Shown: positions 21,367 through 32,627 of the stretch, piece after piece
Layout of the letters: each line of letters begins with the position of its first letter
Numbering within the stretch: position 1 is the first letter of the stretch
NCBI GenBank assembly: GCA_961205875.1
Contig: OY540822.1
Location: 2,854,501-2,918,500, forward strand
Reading direction: 5' to 3'
From: Sialis fuliginosa
Taxonomy: Eukaryota; Arthropoda; Insecta; Megaloptera; Sialidae
DNA length: 64,000 bases
The notes under the pieces: model-generated
The model's database searches: none
What the model was told of the DNA's origin: nothing
What the model saw: only the letters and a program-made list of their open reading frames with translations
Translations under genes and position numbers: made by a program

Positions 21367-21845
21367 TAGAGATTGGAAAAATAGTTTTTCAACTATTGCA
21401 ATTTTTATTACATATCTCCATCGATTTCAGAAAACTGGTTTGATTGAACCCAATTTTTTTAAACTATTTGCCTTTTTTTTATTCAACGTTAAAAATTTTG
21501 TAGTTTTATATATTTTTAGAAATACATTTTGTCTATTATACAGATATTTTTAAAGATATTTATGTTGTGTTTTTACATTTTTAATTTTTTTTAGTTTCTA
21601 AAATCTATCTAGAATCTCATAACATGTTTTCCTCGAAAATTTCAGATTTGACACTTTTTACTAATACGTTAATGTCACTAATTATTGATTAAATCGAAAA
21701 AAAAATTATTATTGTAAAAAAATTTGTAACTATTTCACAACTATTTTGATTAAAAAAAAACTATTTGCCAACTATATTACAGGGAAAAAAATCAACTACA
21801 TAGTAACTATTTTATTTAAAATAACAACTATTTTTCCAATCTCTA
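21367..21845. mobile_element. hAT-type MITE, 479 bp
   Basis: The terminal inverted repeat TAGAGATTGGAAAAATAGTT is present at both ends. The flanks GTGATAAC (21359-21366) and GTAATAAC (21846-21853) are an 8-bp duplication with one mismatch, which is the hAT signature. The inside is AT-rich and non-coding. Confidence 0.75.
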
Positions 21846-22384
21846 GTAATAACATTGAAAAGAAATTTATCAACCATACCCAAAAAATGATAAATATGGT
21901 ACAGCACAAATTTGAAGATATTAAATGTTTATATTACGAAAGAACATATTATATTATTTATTAATTATAATTGTTTTTAATTAAGAGGTGAAAAAAGAAG
22001 TTATAAAAGAACAAATATATCTCAAAAGCTCGATTATTCTACAGAAACAGGGAAATTGTTTCCTATAATTGTAAAAAATGAAACGTTTACATCATTTAAT
22101 AATAATATGCTTGAAAATATAAATATAACTGACAATAACTGTGTTAAATTCTACATTTCTTAATTCTTCGCAATCCTGCTTTATCGAAGATAAGATATTA
22201 TAATTCAATTTAATATTGATTATAATAATTATGTTTACTAAATTCTTAAGAGAAAGAAAGTGGGAAAGAATATGATGAAATTGAAGCAAGTTATGAAATC
22301 CCTAGTACAAGTAATCAAAACATCACTACTAAAGGTAAATTTAAATAAAGTTCAATATTAAGAGATAATTATTTGTTAATTATT

Positions 22385-23115
22385 TTTAGACTTCTTCATC
22401 CTAAGTCCTGATCTCAACTCTGATGACAGTGATGCAGATCCTCATTGAATACCAAACTCTTGTTTGGTTCTGAACATATTAAAGATGTTGATGTAAATGA
22501 TTTGAAGGGAAGTAGATCTGCTCTAGCTCCAGACAATAAATGTAAAAATGCCAACTCTAAGAAAGTTAAACGTCAAAGAAAAAAATCAGCTGGTCGAGAA
22601 GCCAACCAAATTGCTTCATGTCTGTATAATCATTAAAGAATCATGTTCCTCCTGAAGCAAAACATTTAATATTTTATTCAGATACATGCGGAGGACAAAA
22701 TACAAACTATCATGTTGCTGCGATGTTTTTATTTTGTGATGAAGAATCATCCAACAATCAAAACTATAGACCACAAATTTCTAGTATCACGTCACAGTTG
22801 TGATTCAGACCATTTCGTAATAGAAAAGAAAAAAAAACACTCAAATGATAATATCGTTGCCAAATTATTGATACCAATTAGTGAGGGATACTGGGAAAAA
22901 ACGCATTTGAAATTGTCGTTATGACACAACATGACTCTTATGATTTTGCTGGATTATTAAAAAAAATATTTTAAAATAAAAAAATTTAACACTGCTGAAG
23001 AAAAATATATTTGGCAAGAAGTGCAGTGGATAAGATATACTTCTCACAATCAGTTTGGTGAAACGTTTTTAGAAATAAATGTTCTACGTCCTGGTATAAA
23101 AAAATACTATTGATT
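22385..23115 (+). pseudogene. DUF7869-like transposon-borne gene remnant
   Basis: Broken frames read FFILSPDLNSDDSDADPH, a basic KKVKRQRKKSAGREANQIAS, then HLILFSDTCGGQNTNYHVAA (about 22670), IDHKFLVSRHSCDSDHFVIE (about 22765) and YIWQEVQWIRYTS (about 23008). The SDxCGGQN and HKFLVSGHS-type motifs are, from memory, those of the arthropod DUF7869 family, which is spread by transposons and may be nuclease-like. Stops and frameshifts lie near 22443, 22636, 22800 and 22970. The assignment needs a profile search; the decay is plain. Confidence 0.6.
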
Positions 23116-23338
23116 TAATGGTTATAGATAAATGTCACGACACAACGCTTCTTATTAGCGAAGAGAAAAAAAAATTATTTCAATTATTACCATAATATAC
23201 TCGTAGATAGGATATGTCATGATTTTTATTTAAATTTAAAAACAGAAGATGAAACATATAATACAGATCCAGATGTAATTGATGAAAATGACTTTTATAA
23301 TAACTCGGAAAATTAAAAAATAATACACCTACACCTAA

Positions 23339-23520
23339 CCATTTTTTACGCGGGGAATAAAGAATTAAAACTTATTTGGCACAAAAATAGCACAATTTTA
23401 ACGTTCTTAAAATACTTATGTTTTACGCGATTTTTTATCATTTGGAATCAATCTACGTATATAAAACACATATACATTAGATTCACATAAAAACGCAGAA
23501 TTTGTCGCATAAAAAATGGA
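23339..23520. mobile_element. Possible small MITE with ACGCG inverted ends
   Basis: CCATTTTTTACGCGGGG at about 23339 and CGCATAAAAAATGG at about 23505 form inverted ends around AT-rich non-coding DNA that itself holds another ACGCG-type motif. No target duplication was made out. Confidence 0.35.
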
Positions 23521-23877
23521 TGAGATGAAGTTTTGTAAAATGCACCTATTGTGTAAAATATATAAATATCACTTGTTTATGTGTATTCAAAAAATCACAT
23601 GTGTACATAAAACTTGAAATAATATAATATACTAACGTTCAAAAAGTAATATATGTATTTATGACTTTTTACCTGTCCAAAAACAAATGTTCAAAAGGTC
23701 ATATGTCATTCAATTTTGTAACTGGGCAAATTTTTAAAATTTAAGTTTAATATAACTAAAGTTATATTATTAATGTTATTTAATCAACAATAAAAACTTA
23801 ACAATATGAAATATATTTTTTATTATTATGTTTCCAACTTTAAATTTGCTGTACTGTAAAATAAGAAATTCGTACAT

Positions 23878-24135
23878 ATGACTGTTTGCCCCCACACCAT
23901 AGATATAATGTTTGATATTGATGATACCGTTTTGGTAAAGGATTATCGGTTTAAACGTCCTACATGGACTAAAGCAAAAATTATACAAATATTAGGCAGT
24001 CATCTGTATATTGTCAAAACTATTGATAATTTTGAATGGAAAAGACAAATTTGTACGTATAATATCGCAGCAGTACCGCCAGCCACCGAAAGTAAAGATT
24101 CTTTAATGGAAGAAGGTGATGATGAGACCAATTGA
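23878..24135 (+). pseudogene. Ty3/gypsy integrase C-terminal tail, second family
   Basis: The frame reads DIDDTVLVKDYRFKRPTWTK, then AKIIQILGSHLYIVKTIDNF EWKRQICTYN and an acidic end up to the stop at 24133. VLVKDYR..PTWTKAKI..GS..Y.V is the typical gypsy integrase C-terminal beta fold. The start chosen here is arbitrary because the catalytic core is missing upstream. A purine-rich tract and a TGTTATG start that look like PPT and 3' LTR follow at 24226-24240, in the expected order. Confidence 0.75.
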
Positions 24136-24225
24136 TCTCATAGACAAGTAAGGTGGCAAACGACACTATTTAGATTTTTAAAGCACTAAAATTAAATGTC
24201 CAGTATCCCTCTGGCTTAAAAATAA

Positions 24226-24450
24226 GAAAGGGAGATTGTTATGTATCTAAATATAAATTATTTGTATATAAAAGTAAGCCATGAAAACAGAGTATTTTGT
24301 ACATGGGTACAAAAACAATTTATAAGAACATTATACTGAAAAATAAAGATAATCAATTTATAAGACTGTTGTACTGATTTTACCAAATATATAATACTCT
24401 TCGTGCGTCCAAAGAATACCGTCGTAGGTATCCTAATAGACAGACACCTT
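24226..24450 (+). repeat. Probable polypurine tract and 3' LTR (start)
   Basis: AAGAAAGGGAGAT (about 24224-24236) is a good polypurine tract and is followed directly by TGTTATGTATC, a usual LTR start. Further on are TATATAAAAG (about 24257) as a TATA-like box and AATAAAG (about 24343) as a poly(A) signal. The 3' end of the LTR could not be fixed, and no second LTR is in the window. Confidence 0.5.
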
Positions 24451-24479
24451 CTCATAGAGTTTTTAGCCGAACATTTCAA

Positions 24480-25320
24480 AGACTACACAGAAAAAAAAAA
24501 CTCGATCTTATTGATAATTTGAGATGGAAAAAAGCTTAACAAATTTATCTTGTTAATATGACAATATTTTCGCAATATGATAGTAAAAAAAATTCTTATT
24601 GACAGTATTTTATTCTTGTGAAAAATATATATTCATGTTTATCTAAAAATGTATTCATTTGTCAAATTAGTAAACATAAATTTATGACACCAACAAATAA
24701 AACTTTCAAATATATTAAACATAATGGTTGTATTAAGAAATATTTATCAATGAGAATATTTTTTAGACTGAAAGTGCAATTTTTAATATGATAAATTCAG
24801 TGATGTCATTTACCATAGATATTATTTATATTACAAAAAGAACATTTTCAAAACGATAACAACTTATAATTTAGAAAATCTTCTTTACTACATATTAAGA
24901 AATAATCAAAATGAAAATGTATTTGATTATTGACAATAAAATATTTGTAACACCGACAGTTTTGTACTCTGAACCAATAGTTTCACGTCGAATTGATGCG
25001 TCATTCTGTTGAACATCTTACAAGTGATAGCGTCGTAAAAGTTGGTGCGTAAACGTACTTATAATTAATATATTTTGTGAGTGAAATACTGAAATATATA
25101 TAATTATTCAATGACTTGTTGGTAAGTTAAGATTTTTTTTAATATATTTATTATGTTCAAGAAATGATATTGATTTAGGCTCAAGAATAAAATTTGAATA
25201 TTTTTTGTCGCAATGGCAGCAGTCTAAAAATACAAATATTAATGATGTACCTGTTTCGTTAGGAAACAAATGCAATGAATCACACCAAGAAGTGAATTTT
25301 AACATTAATAAATATCGAAT
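24480..25320. other. AT-rich DNA without a recognised feature
   Basis: Only short frames with no family resemblance are present. Base composition is strongly AT-rich and low in complexity. Confidence 0.4.
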
Positions 25321-25329
25321 CTATTTTAA

Positions 25330-26200
25330 AAAATACACAACAGGGACGTTTTATATTAGAATATTATCAAATTAAGAAATTTTTTAATGATGGTTGTAAA
25401 AATATTATGTTAGATCTTATAAATAATTATATAATAACAAACAACATCCAAATGACAACAGAGCTAGCAAAACGTATCGCTGAACAAATTATAATTTTAT
25501 TTAGTGAAAAAATGGTGAGCTATAAAAATAACAAAAATTACATTGATAAAATTACCTATATTTATTTATTTTTCAGAGCACATACTATTTTAAATTACCG
25601 GGTCAACCAATTGTATCAAAAATGTATTCAAAATATTATAATAGTATGCGATTACTTAAAAGTAGTGGGCTTAAACAAAAGCGCAAATACAACTCAGACA
25701 ACACAATTTCACCAAATAATTATTTGCCCATAAAAAACTTAGAAAACCATTGGGCAGCTACAATAAATTTTCGTTAATTAGAAATAAACAAATCGACTAG
25801 TACTTCGGAAATATTTTTAAAATGGCCACATTACAAAAGACCTTTAGGATACAAACTTGTAAGTATTTAGGCTTTATTGATTATCATTTTTTATAACAAT
25901 ATCAAAGTCTAATTCAGACAAACCACTGCCCAACTGTTGCAGAGCCACTTTTGGTTATATATTCACAATTGATATAGTTATTTCATGCAACAGAATATAA
26001 ATTATAATATTTAATTAACCATTAATCTTCTTTTAACTTTCTTAATCAGTGTTTGTGCAGTTCGGTATAGGTAACAACATAACCAAACTATTTTTTTTAT
26101 TTTTCAGATTGACATGGATTTTCAACGATTATATCCAAATATTCTTGACATAAATACTACATTTAATACATTTACCATTTTAATGAAAAATTGAGAGAAG
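25330..26200 (+). pseudogene. Intron-containing remnant of an unassigned transposon-like gene
   Basis: A frame from about 25340 (GRFILEYYQIKKFFNDGCKN, then LINNYIITNNIQMTTELAKR IAEQIIILFSEKM) runs to a GT splice donor after AAAATG (25514), with acceptor TTATTTTTCAG at 25567-25577. It resumes STYYFKLPGQPIVSKMYSKY Y, with a stop near 25776, then FLKWPHYKRPLGYKL up to a second donor (GTAAGTA at 25858) and acceptor (TTTTTCAG, about 26107), and ends IDMDFQRLYPNI. The pattern resembles uncharacterised arthropod proteins I recall only loosely. The conserved intron positions argue that this is a decayed genomic gene copy and not a processed copy. Confidence 0.5.
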
Positions 26201-26286
26201 TCAACTGCAAACTTTGAGATGAATTTAATAAATTGGATAATATAAATGAAAGTAAGTCATTTTTCTTCTGTCAGCTTTTGAGGTCG

Positions 26287-26390
26287 TTTCCATATGAACT
26301 AGGTTTCCGGACTGTTGTATTTCCTTTCTGAAATACTTCCGATGAGATTCGAAATGTTAAGACTGGTAACCTACCTAGTTCATATGAAAA
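26287..26390. mobile_element. Small inverted-repeat element, about 104 bp
   Basis: TTTCCATATGAACTAGGT (26287-26304) is mirrored by ACCTAGTTCATATGAAA (26373-26389). The loop of about 70 bases is non-coding. It could be a very small MITE; no target duplication is certain. Confidence 0.5.
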
Positions 26391-26399
26391 TAAGTTCTG

Positions 26400-27820
26400 T
26401 TTTATAAAATACTAAAAATAAGATGAAGCACATTTTATATTTGTAATTTTTTATTTAATTAATCATGGATTTAGTTTTAATCAGGACTGGGAATGTACCA
26501 AAGCAAACCGGATCAGTTTTCTGGTTTGTGAAATTATTGAAACCATCGTTCCAGTTGTATTGGTTGTTGTTTTTTAGTCACAAAATAATTTTCAAGTGAT
26601 ATTTCAGTTTGTAAATTTTTTTATTTCGAGACCTGATTTTAATGTAGATATAGCTTATAAATAATAAATTGATAATTTTATTTTGACAAATTCTAATTTC
26701 AGATGGACGCTGTGCGACATGATTATATCTTCTACATGGATTTTTAATTCCAACTACAAAGGACGTTATTGTTCAAAATCCAAAAAAATATACAAAAAAT
26801 ACTCCATTTGTGACTCACAAAAGTCATTCATAATATGTAAAAGAACCTATTCAACCCCTGTTACTAATAACAGGATCTATTTATAATTCCAAAAATATAA
26901 TAATATATTATGATGAAACAAAATATAAAGTGTATTCTGTACTGATGGTAGTAGATATTTGTTTTAAAATATTCCATCTATTCAATTTAGAATAGGTATC
27001 CAAATAAATGTCAGCTGATTTGGAAATTTATACAGTGCTATTTATACCAATTAAATGACAAACAAAATGTTATACATCCAGCAATCAATTCATTAATTAG
27101 TAATTTGAATCAATGGCAGACTAAGGAAGTTATGGGGCACCCCATAAGTAATATCACATAAAATTTTGAACTTTTTAAAGTCACCCAATTTTTTTCCATA
27201 CTGCATAGGGTTCCCATACTCCGCTACTGAAAATTATTATTGATTTAAAAGCTTGATTATTTTTTTATTCTTAATTAATAAATTATCATTTATGATACTT
27301 TCAATTTTGTTATTTATTTTAAGACTAGCGAGTAATTCCATTTCAAATCAACATAATTTTATAATTTTCATTAGTTCATAAGTATTTGTTTATAATAATA
27401 TTGTTTATAATAATGAATGTAAAGTTTATTCTATTATTTTTTAATGTTAGTATCTTTATTATTAGATTTTCTTTGCTTACTTATTTAAATGATTATCACT
27501 TTAAAATGTTGATTATTTTTTATTTTATTTTCTTAGTGATAAACAAACTCCTATATATATATTTTCAATATTTTAAAAAAGTTAATAAAATATAATTCAT
27601 AAAATGACAAATTTTTGTTTTTGTTTCCTGATATACATTTTCAATTTTTAAAATCTGTATCAGTTTTGTTTGTAAAAATATGTAAAGTATTTTATTTAAA
27701 TTTAATTATAAAATCATAATATGTGTAATGTGTATGCATATAAAAACAAAATGAACTTTCATTAAGGTTGGATGAATAAATAATACATACTGATATAGAT
27801 TTAAAATATATTCTTTATAG
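26400..27820. other. AT-rich DNA without a recognised gene
   Basis: Short frames at 26683-26886 and 27386-27595 are low in complexity and resemble no family I know. A paired GTTACTAATAAC-like motif at about 26869 is the only local symmetry. Confidence 0.35.
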
Positions 27821-28030
27821 TTTTAATATTTACTCTATTGGCTAATTTAAATTAAAAAAAGTAAAAATCTTGCTATTTTCCATTTTTATTCTAGTTCTCT
27901 AATTTTTTGTTCGTGGATATTATAACAAAATTATTTAAGAACAAAAAACTGGAAAATTAGAATAAAAATGGAAAATATCAACATTTTTATTTTTTTAAAT
28001 TTAAATTAACCAATAGAGTAAATATTAAAA
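27821..28030. mobile_element. 210-bp near-perfect palindrome
   Basis: TTTTAATATTTACTCTATTG at 27821 is mirrored by CAATAGAGTAAATATTAAAA ending at 28030. The match continues inward through CCATTTTTATTCTAG/CTGGAAAATTAGAATA to a short centre near 27925. Arms are about 95 bp. It is non-coding and fits a snap-back MITE. Confidence 0.75.
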
Positions 28031-29936
28031 TTAAAAATAATTTATAAATTGATAAATACTAATTGTACTATTGATAGACGAAATTATCAAAATGATAATT
28101 TGGAAACTATAACTATGATAAACGATGTATTAATTAGATAAATTGATATATTTTCATATTGACAATTTATTATCTCATAGAATAAACAAGTAAATCAATG
28201 TAATTATTATTATTCAAATTAATACAAAATAATTATTCATACCAATCATATATGATTATACTGAACGAGTATTTATCTTTTTGATAAATAAATAATTATA
28301 AATGTGATAATCTTTTATATGGTATTGAAAAAATATTATATTATATATATTATATTATATAACATTAAACATTGTTTAAATAAATTTTCAAAATGACAAA
28401 GATATATCATACTAACAAACCACCTCTATCGGCGCCAAATCGATCAAGGATTTTTACCATTAAGCACATTTTTTATCAAATAGACACATTATTTTTTTCT
28501 GTGTACGTGAGACTGGAACAACTGCTGTACATAGTCATGGTGGTAATTATACTAGAGAAGATAATGGCAATAAAGAAGAAAATGTAATCGATGCAGTTCT
28601 GGACAACCCTAAACTTACAAGGGAACCTTTTCAAGTGATAAAATCGTATCGAATTCAAATTTTGTATATAGTTAGAGGGGGTCAAGGGTAGTAAGAAAAA
28701 GATTATTTTAGCTGCGGTAAAACGGTTTAAGGGGATGAAATACCCCTATGAAAATGTGCAAAAAAATCGTATATTTCAAATAACTAATGAAGATTTCAAA
28801 AAATCTATAATACAAAATTTTCATGATTTTTTATACTCTTTCAAATGGCAACAGTCGAAATTCGAAAACCGTTCAGCCCCACCCTATTATTTTTCAAGAT
28901 TGTTTTCTTCTATTTACTAAATTTAACTGTATTATACAATAGTAATTCAAATATATAATACATATTTCACGAAAAAAATATTTAACCCTTTCATCGCCAC
29001 ATTATCATATTTCGAAAAATATATACATAATATTTTATTACATTAGCGATAAAAAAGTGTTTATATGTAGTTGAAAAGTGGAAAATTTAGAAGAATATTT
29101 ACATTTTTAAGACCCCTAGAAACCAGTAAAGAGATTTTTTAGCGCAAATTAGTCTAGAAAATGATCGGATAAAAATTGTCATTTTGTACGTTTGTTTCTG
29201 ATGAAAAACTACTTTATGTTACTGTTATAATATTTATTTTAATCCATCTTCGGTACCTTTTCAAGTGGCAAAATCGTATCGAGTTTAAATTTTGTATATA
29301 ATTAGAGGGGGTCAGAAGTAGTAAGAAAATATATATTTTAGCTGCGGTAAAACGTTTTAAGGGGGTAAAATACCCCTATGAAAATATGTAAAATAATCAT
29401 TTTTTTCAAATATCTTCGAAACCAATAAAAATTTAAAGAACTGTACTGTACAACATTTTATGGATTTATTATACACTTTCGAATGGTTATAATAATAAAG
29501 TCAAAATCGAACAAGTGAAACTGTTTAAATTTTAGTGTATTATAGAAAAGCAATTAAAAACCATGATATTTTCAAATTTTTATTTTAATATTTTAACCCG
29601 TTCGCTGCAATATAAAAAAAATATATTTTTTAATAATTCTCTCATATTTAATAGGAAAAAATTAAGAACTTAAAAAAAATTGCAATGAAAGAGTTAAAAT
29701 ATTTAAATAAAAATTTGAAAATATCATGTTTTTTAATTGATTTTCTATAATACACTAAAATTTATTCAATAGAAATAAAAATCTAAAATAATTAATGGGG
29801 TGGGGGTAAACAGTTTATCTTGTTCGATTTTGACTTTATTATTATAACCATTCGAAAGAGTATAAAAAATCCATAAAATGTTGTACAGTACATTTCTTTA
29901 TATTTTTATTGGTTTCGAAGATATTTGAAAATAAAA

Positions 29937-31158
29937 TGGCCAAGTGCGTGTTGGGCACGCACATGATAGGTTTCCGTAGTCATTACGATTTATAAACAAG
30001 AATTATTTCAACGGACGCTCTGATAACGACATTTAAATGCAAATATATCGTGACTGAAGGGTTAAAATCAAAAGGTCATATAACATTTTTTGTTGAATTT
30101 TAGGAGACCTATCTAAAGATACCCCACTCAATGGATTAAGTGAAAAAAAAATTGAGAACAATTTTCAGTTTATGGGAGGGGGTCCAAAATAATTTTGATA
30201 GTGTTCGTTATAATTTTCAGTGAAAGTACTAACTCAAGGCTACATTCTGAATTTTTTTCAGATTTTTTGAATAGATAGTTTAGAAATTAGGGTGGGGAGG
30301 ACGCTCTGACAACGACATTTAAATGCAAATATATCGTGACTGAAGGGTTAATATCAAAAGATCATTAAACAAGTTTTGTTGCATTTTGGGAGACCTATCT
30401 AATGACATCCCACTCAATGGGTTAAGTGAAAAAAAAATGTGAGTTCATTTTTCAGTCTATGGGAGGGGGGTCCAAAATAATTTTGACAGTGTTCGTTATA
30501 ATTTTCAGTGGAAGTACTAATTAAAAGCTACATTATAAATTTTTTTCAGATTTTTTGAAAAGATAGTTTAGAAATTAAGGGGGGGGGACGCTCTGATAAC
30601 GACATTTAAATGCAAATATATCGTTACTGAAGGGTTAAAATCAAAAGATCATTTAACATTTTTTGTTGCATTTTAGGATACCTATCCAATGACATCACAT
30701 TCAATGGGATATGTGAAAAAAAAATTGTGAGTTCATTTTTCAGTCAATGGGAGTGGGGGCCAAAATAATTTTGACAGTGTTCGTTATAATTTTCAGTGGA
30801 AGTACTAATTAAAGGCTACATTCATGAATTTTTTCAGATTTTTTAAATTGATAGTTTAGAAATTAGGGTGGGGGGACGCTTTTATCACGACTTTGAACGC
30901 AATTATATCGTGACTGAAGGGTTAAAATCAAAATGTCATATTGCATTTTAGGAGACCTATCTAAAGACTCCCCACTTAATGGATTAAGTGAAAATTTTTT
31001 TTTGAAAATACTTTTCAGTCTATGGAAAGGGGGTCCAAGTCTTCGTCTGTATACCAAATTTCATCTTAATCGGCTTAAAATTTTTGAGGACGGACGGACG
31101 GACGGACGGACGGACATGGCGAAACTATAAGGTTTCCTAGTTTTGTACGGAAACCTAA
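29937..31158 (+). mobile_element. Repeat element with 287-bp tandem units and a GGAC tail
   Basis: It lies inside the right arm of the palindrome. Units start GGACGCTCTGATAACGAC at 30013, 30299 and 30586, and a diverged one at 30874, with periods of 286-288 bp. Each unit holds ATATCGTGACTGAAGGGTTA and a G run. It ends with a GGAC run (about 31090-31114) and TACGGAAACCTA, which is the complement of TAGGTTTCCGTA near its left end (about 29968). No coding frame is convincing. The class is non-autonomous; its end structure resembles the sequence ending at 13690. Confidence 0.75.
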
Positions 31159-31532
31159 AAAAAGATTATTTTACATATTTTCATAGGGGTATTTTACCCC
31201 CTTAAACCGTTTTACCGCAGCTAAAATATCTTTTTTCTTACTATCCCTGACCCCCTCTAATTATATACAAAATTTAAACTCGATATGATTTTACCACTTG
31301 AAAAGGTTCCGAAGATGGATTAAATATTATAACAGTAACATAAAGTAGTTTTTCATCAGAAACAAACGTACAAAATGACAATTTTTATCCGGTCATTTTC
31401 TAGACTAACTTGCGCTAAAAAATCTCTTTACTGGTTTCTAGGGATCTTGAAATGTAAATATTCTTCTAAATTTGCCACTTTTCAACTATAAACACTTTTC
31501 TTATCGCTAATGTAATAAAAAAATTATGTATA

Positions 31533-32627
31533 TGAGCATTTCCTGTAGTTTTTTAAAAAACAGGGCGCATGAAAAATATACCACTTAATTCGTTATGAAA
31601 TTCCCTACAAATCTACATATGTTTAATTTTTTTTGATTAATTACAAAACCTACAAATAAATAAAAACTTTGTACATCGATTTCGTATTTATTTAATAACA
31701 ACTTTAAATGTCATGAATAGTGTCTCATAACTTCGTTGTTTAATATGTAGGTACTGATTTTTAAGACTGGCTCGCTTGCGTTCGCTCGGTTTTTATTTTT
31801 TTATAGGTTTTGTAATTAATCTAAAAAAATTAAACTTATGTAGATTTGTAGGGAATTTCATAACGAATTAAGTGGTATATTTTTCATTCGATTATCAGGA
31901 GCCCCGATATTTCAGAAACACTGAAAATTCCTGTAAATTCTTAACTTTAATACACGAGTAATTAGGTGTTTTATAAAAATTATATCTCACTTAGGAGCTC
32001 AATATGAAAAAATGTATTTCGAGGGTTATTTTAAGGATAAAAAAGGGAAACTTTTGCCAAAATTTGATGCAATTTAGAGTATAGAGAAAAAAGTTTTAAT
32101 GGTGTGAATATAGCGTTTTTTGGAAAATAAGACATCTAAAAACAAGTGTAACTTTAAAAGTTTTTGACCAAATTAAAAAATGTATAAATATTTGGAAACT
32201 ACATAAAAAATATAATAAAATGACCTATACCGGAAGTATTTTGGTTGAAACCAAAATATTTGGCGGCAATTTCAAAATCGACTATTTTTACAAAAAATCA
32301 AACTTAATGTTTTGGTACCGCATTCGGCCAAAATTGAATATTCGGGTCTGAAACCGATTTCAAATGAAAGATCAACAAAAAACGAAGAAAATTAGTCCTA
32401 TAACATGCATAATAAGTGGTATTTTGAAAAATAAGGTACTATCGAAAAAAGTCTAATTTCGCTCGATTTCAAAAGTTTAAAAAATCGTAATTCGGCCAAA
32501 AAAGGGGGCGAGGAGAAAAGATTTTGGGAAACGGGTTTTTTTGATATGTACTTTGAGAAAAAAAATTGGGAGCAAAATCGGTGACATACGTGCGCCCTGT
32601 TTTTTTAAAAAATACTGGAAATGCTCA
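31533..32627. mobile_element. TA-flanked MITE, 1095 bp
   Basis: Terminal repeats TGAGCATTTCCTGTAGTTTT and, inverted, AAAATACTGGAAATGCTCA extend for about 40 bp through AACAGGGCGCA. The intact left palindrome arm gives the empty site ATGTATATATTTTTCG, and comparison shows that a TA was duplicated. A second internal inverted repeat (31585-31690 with 31800-31895, arms holding TACAAATCTACATATG-like sequence) lies inside. It has no gene. TA duplication points to Tc1/mariner-type mobilisation. Confidence 0.8.
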
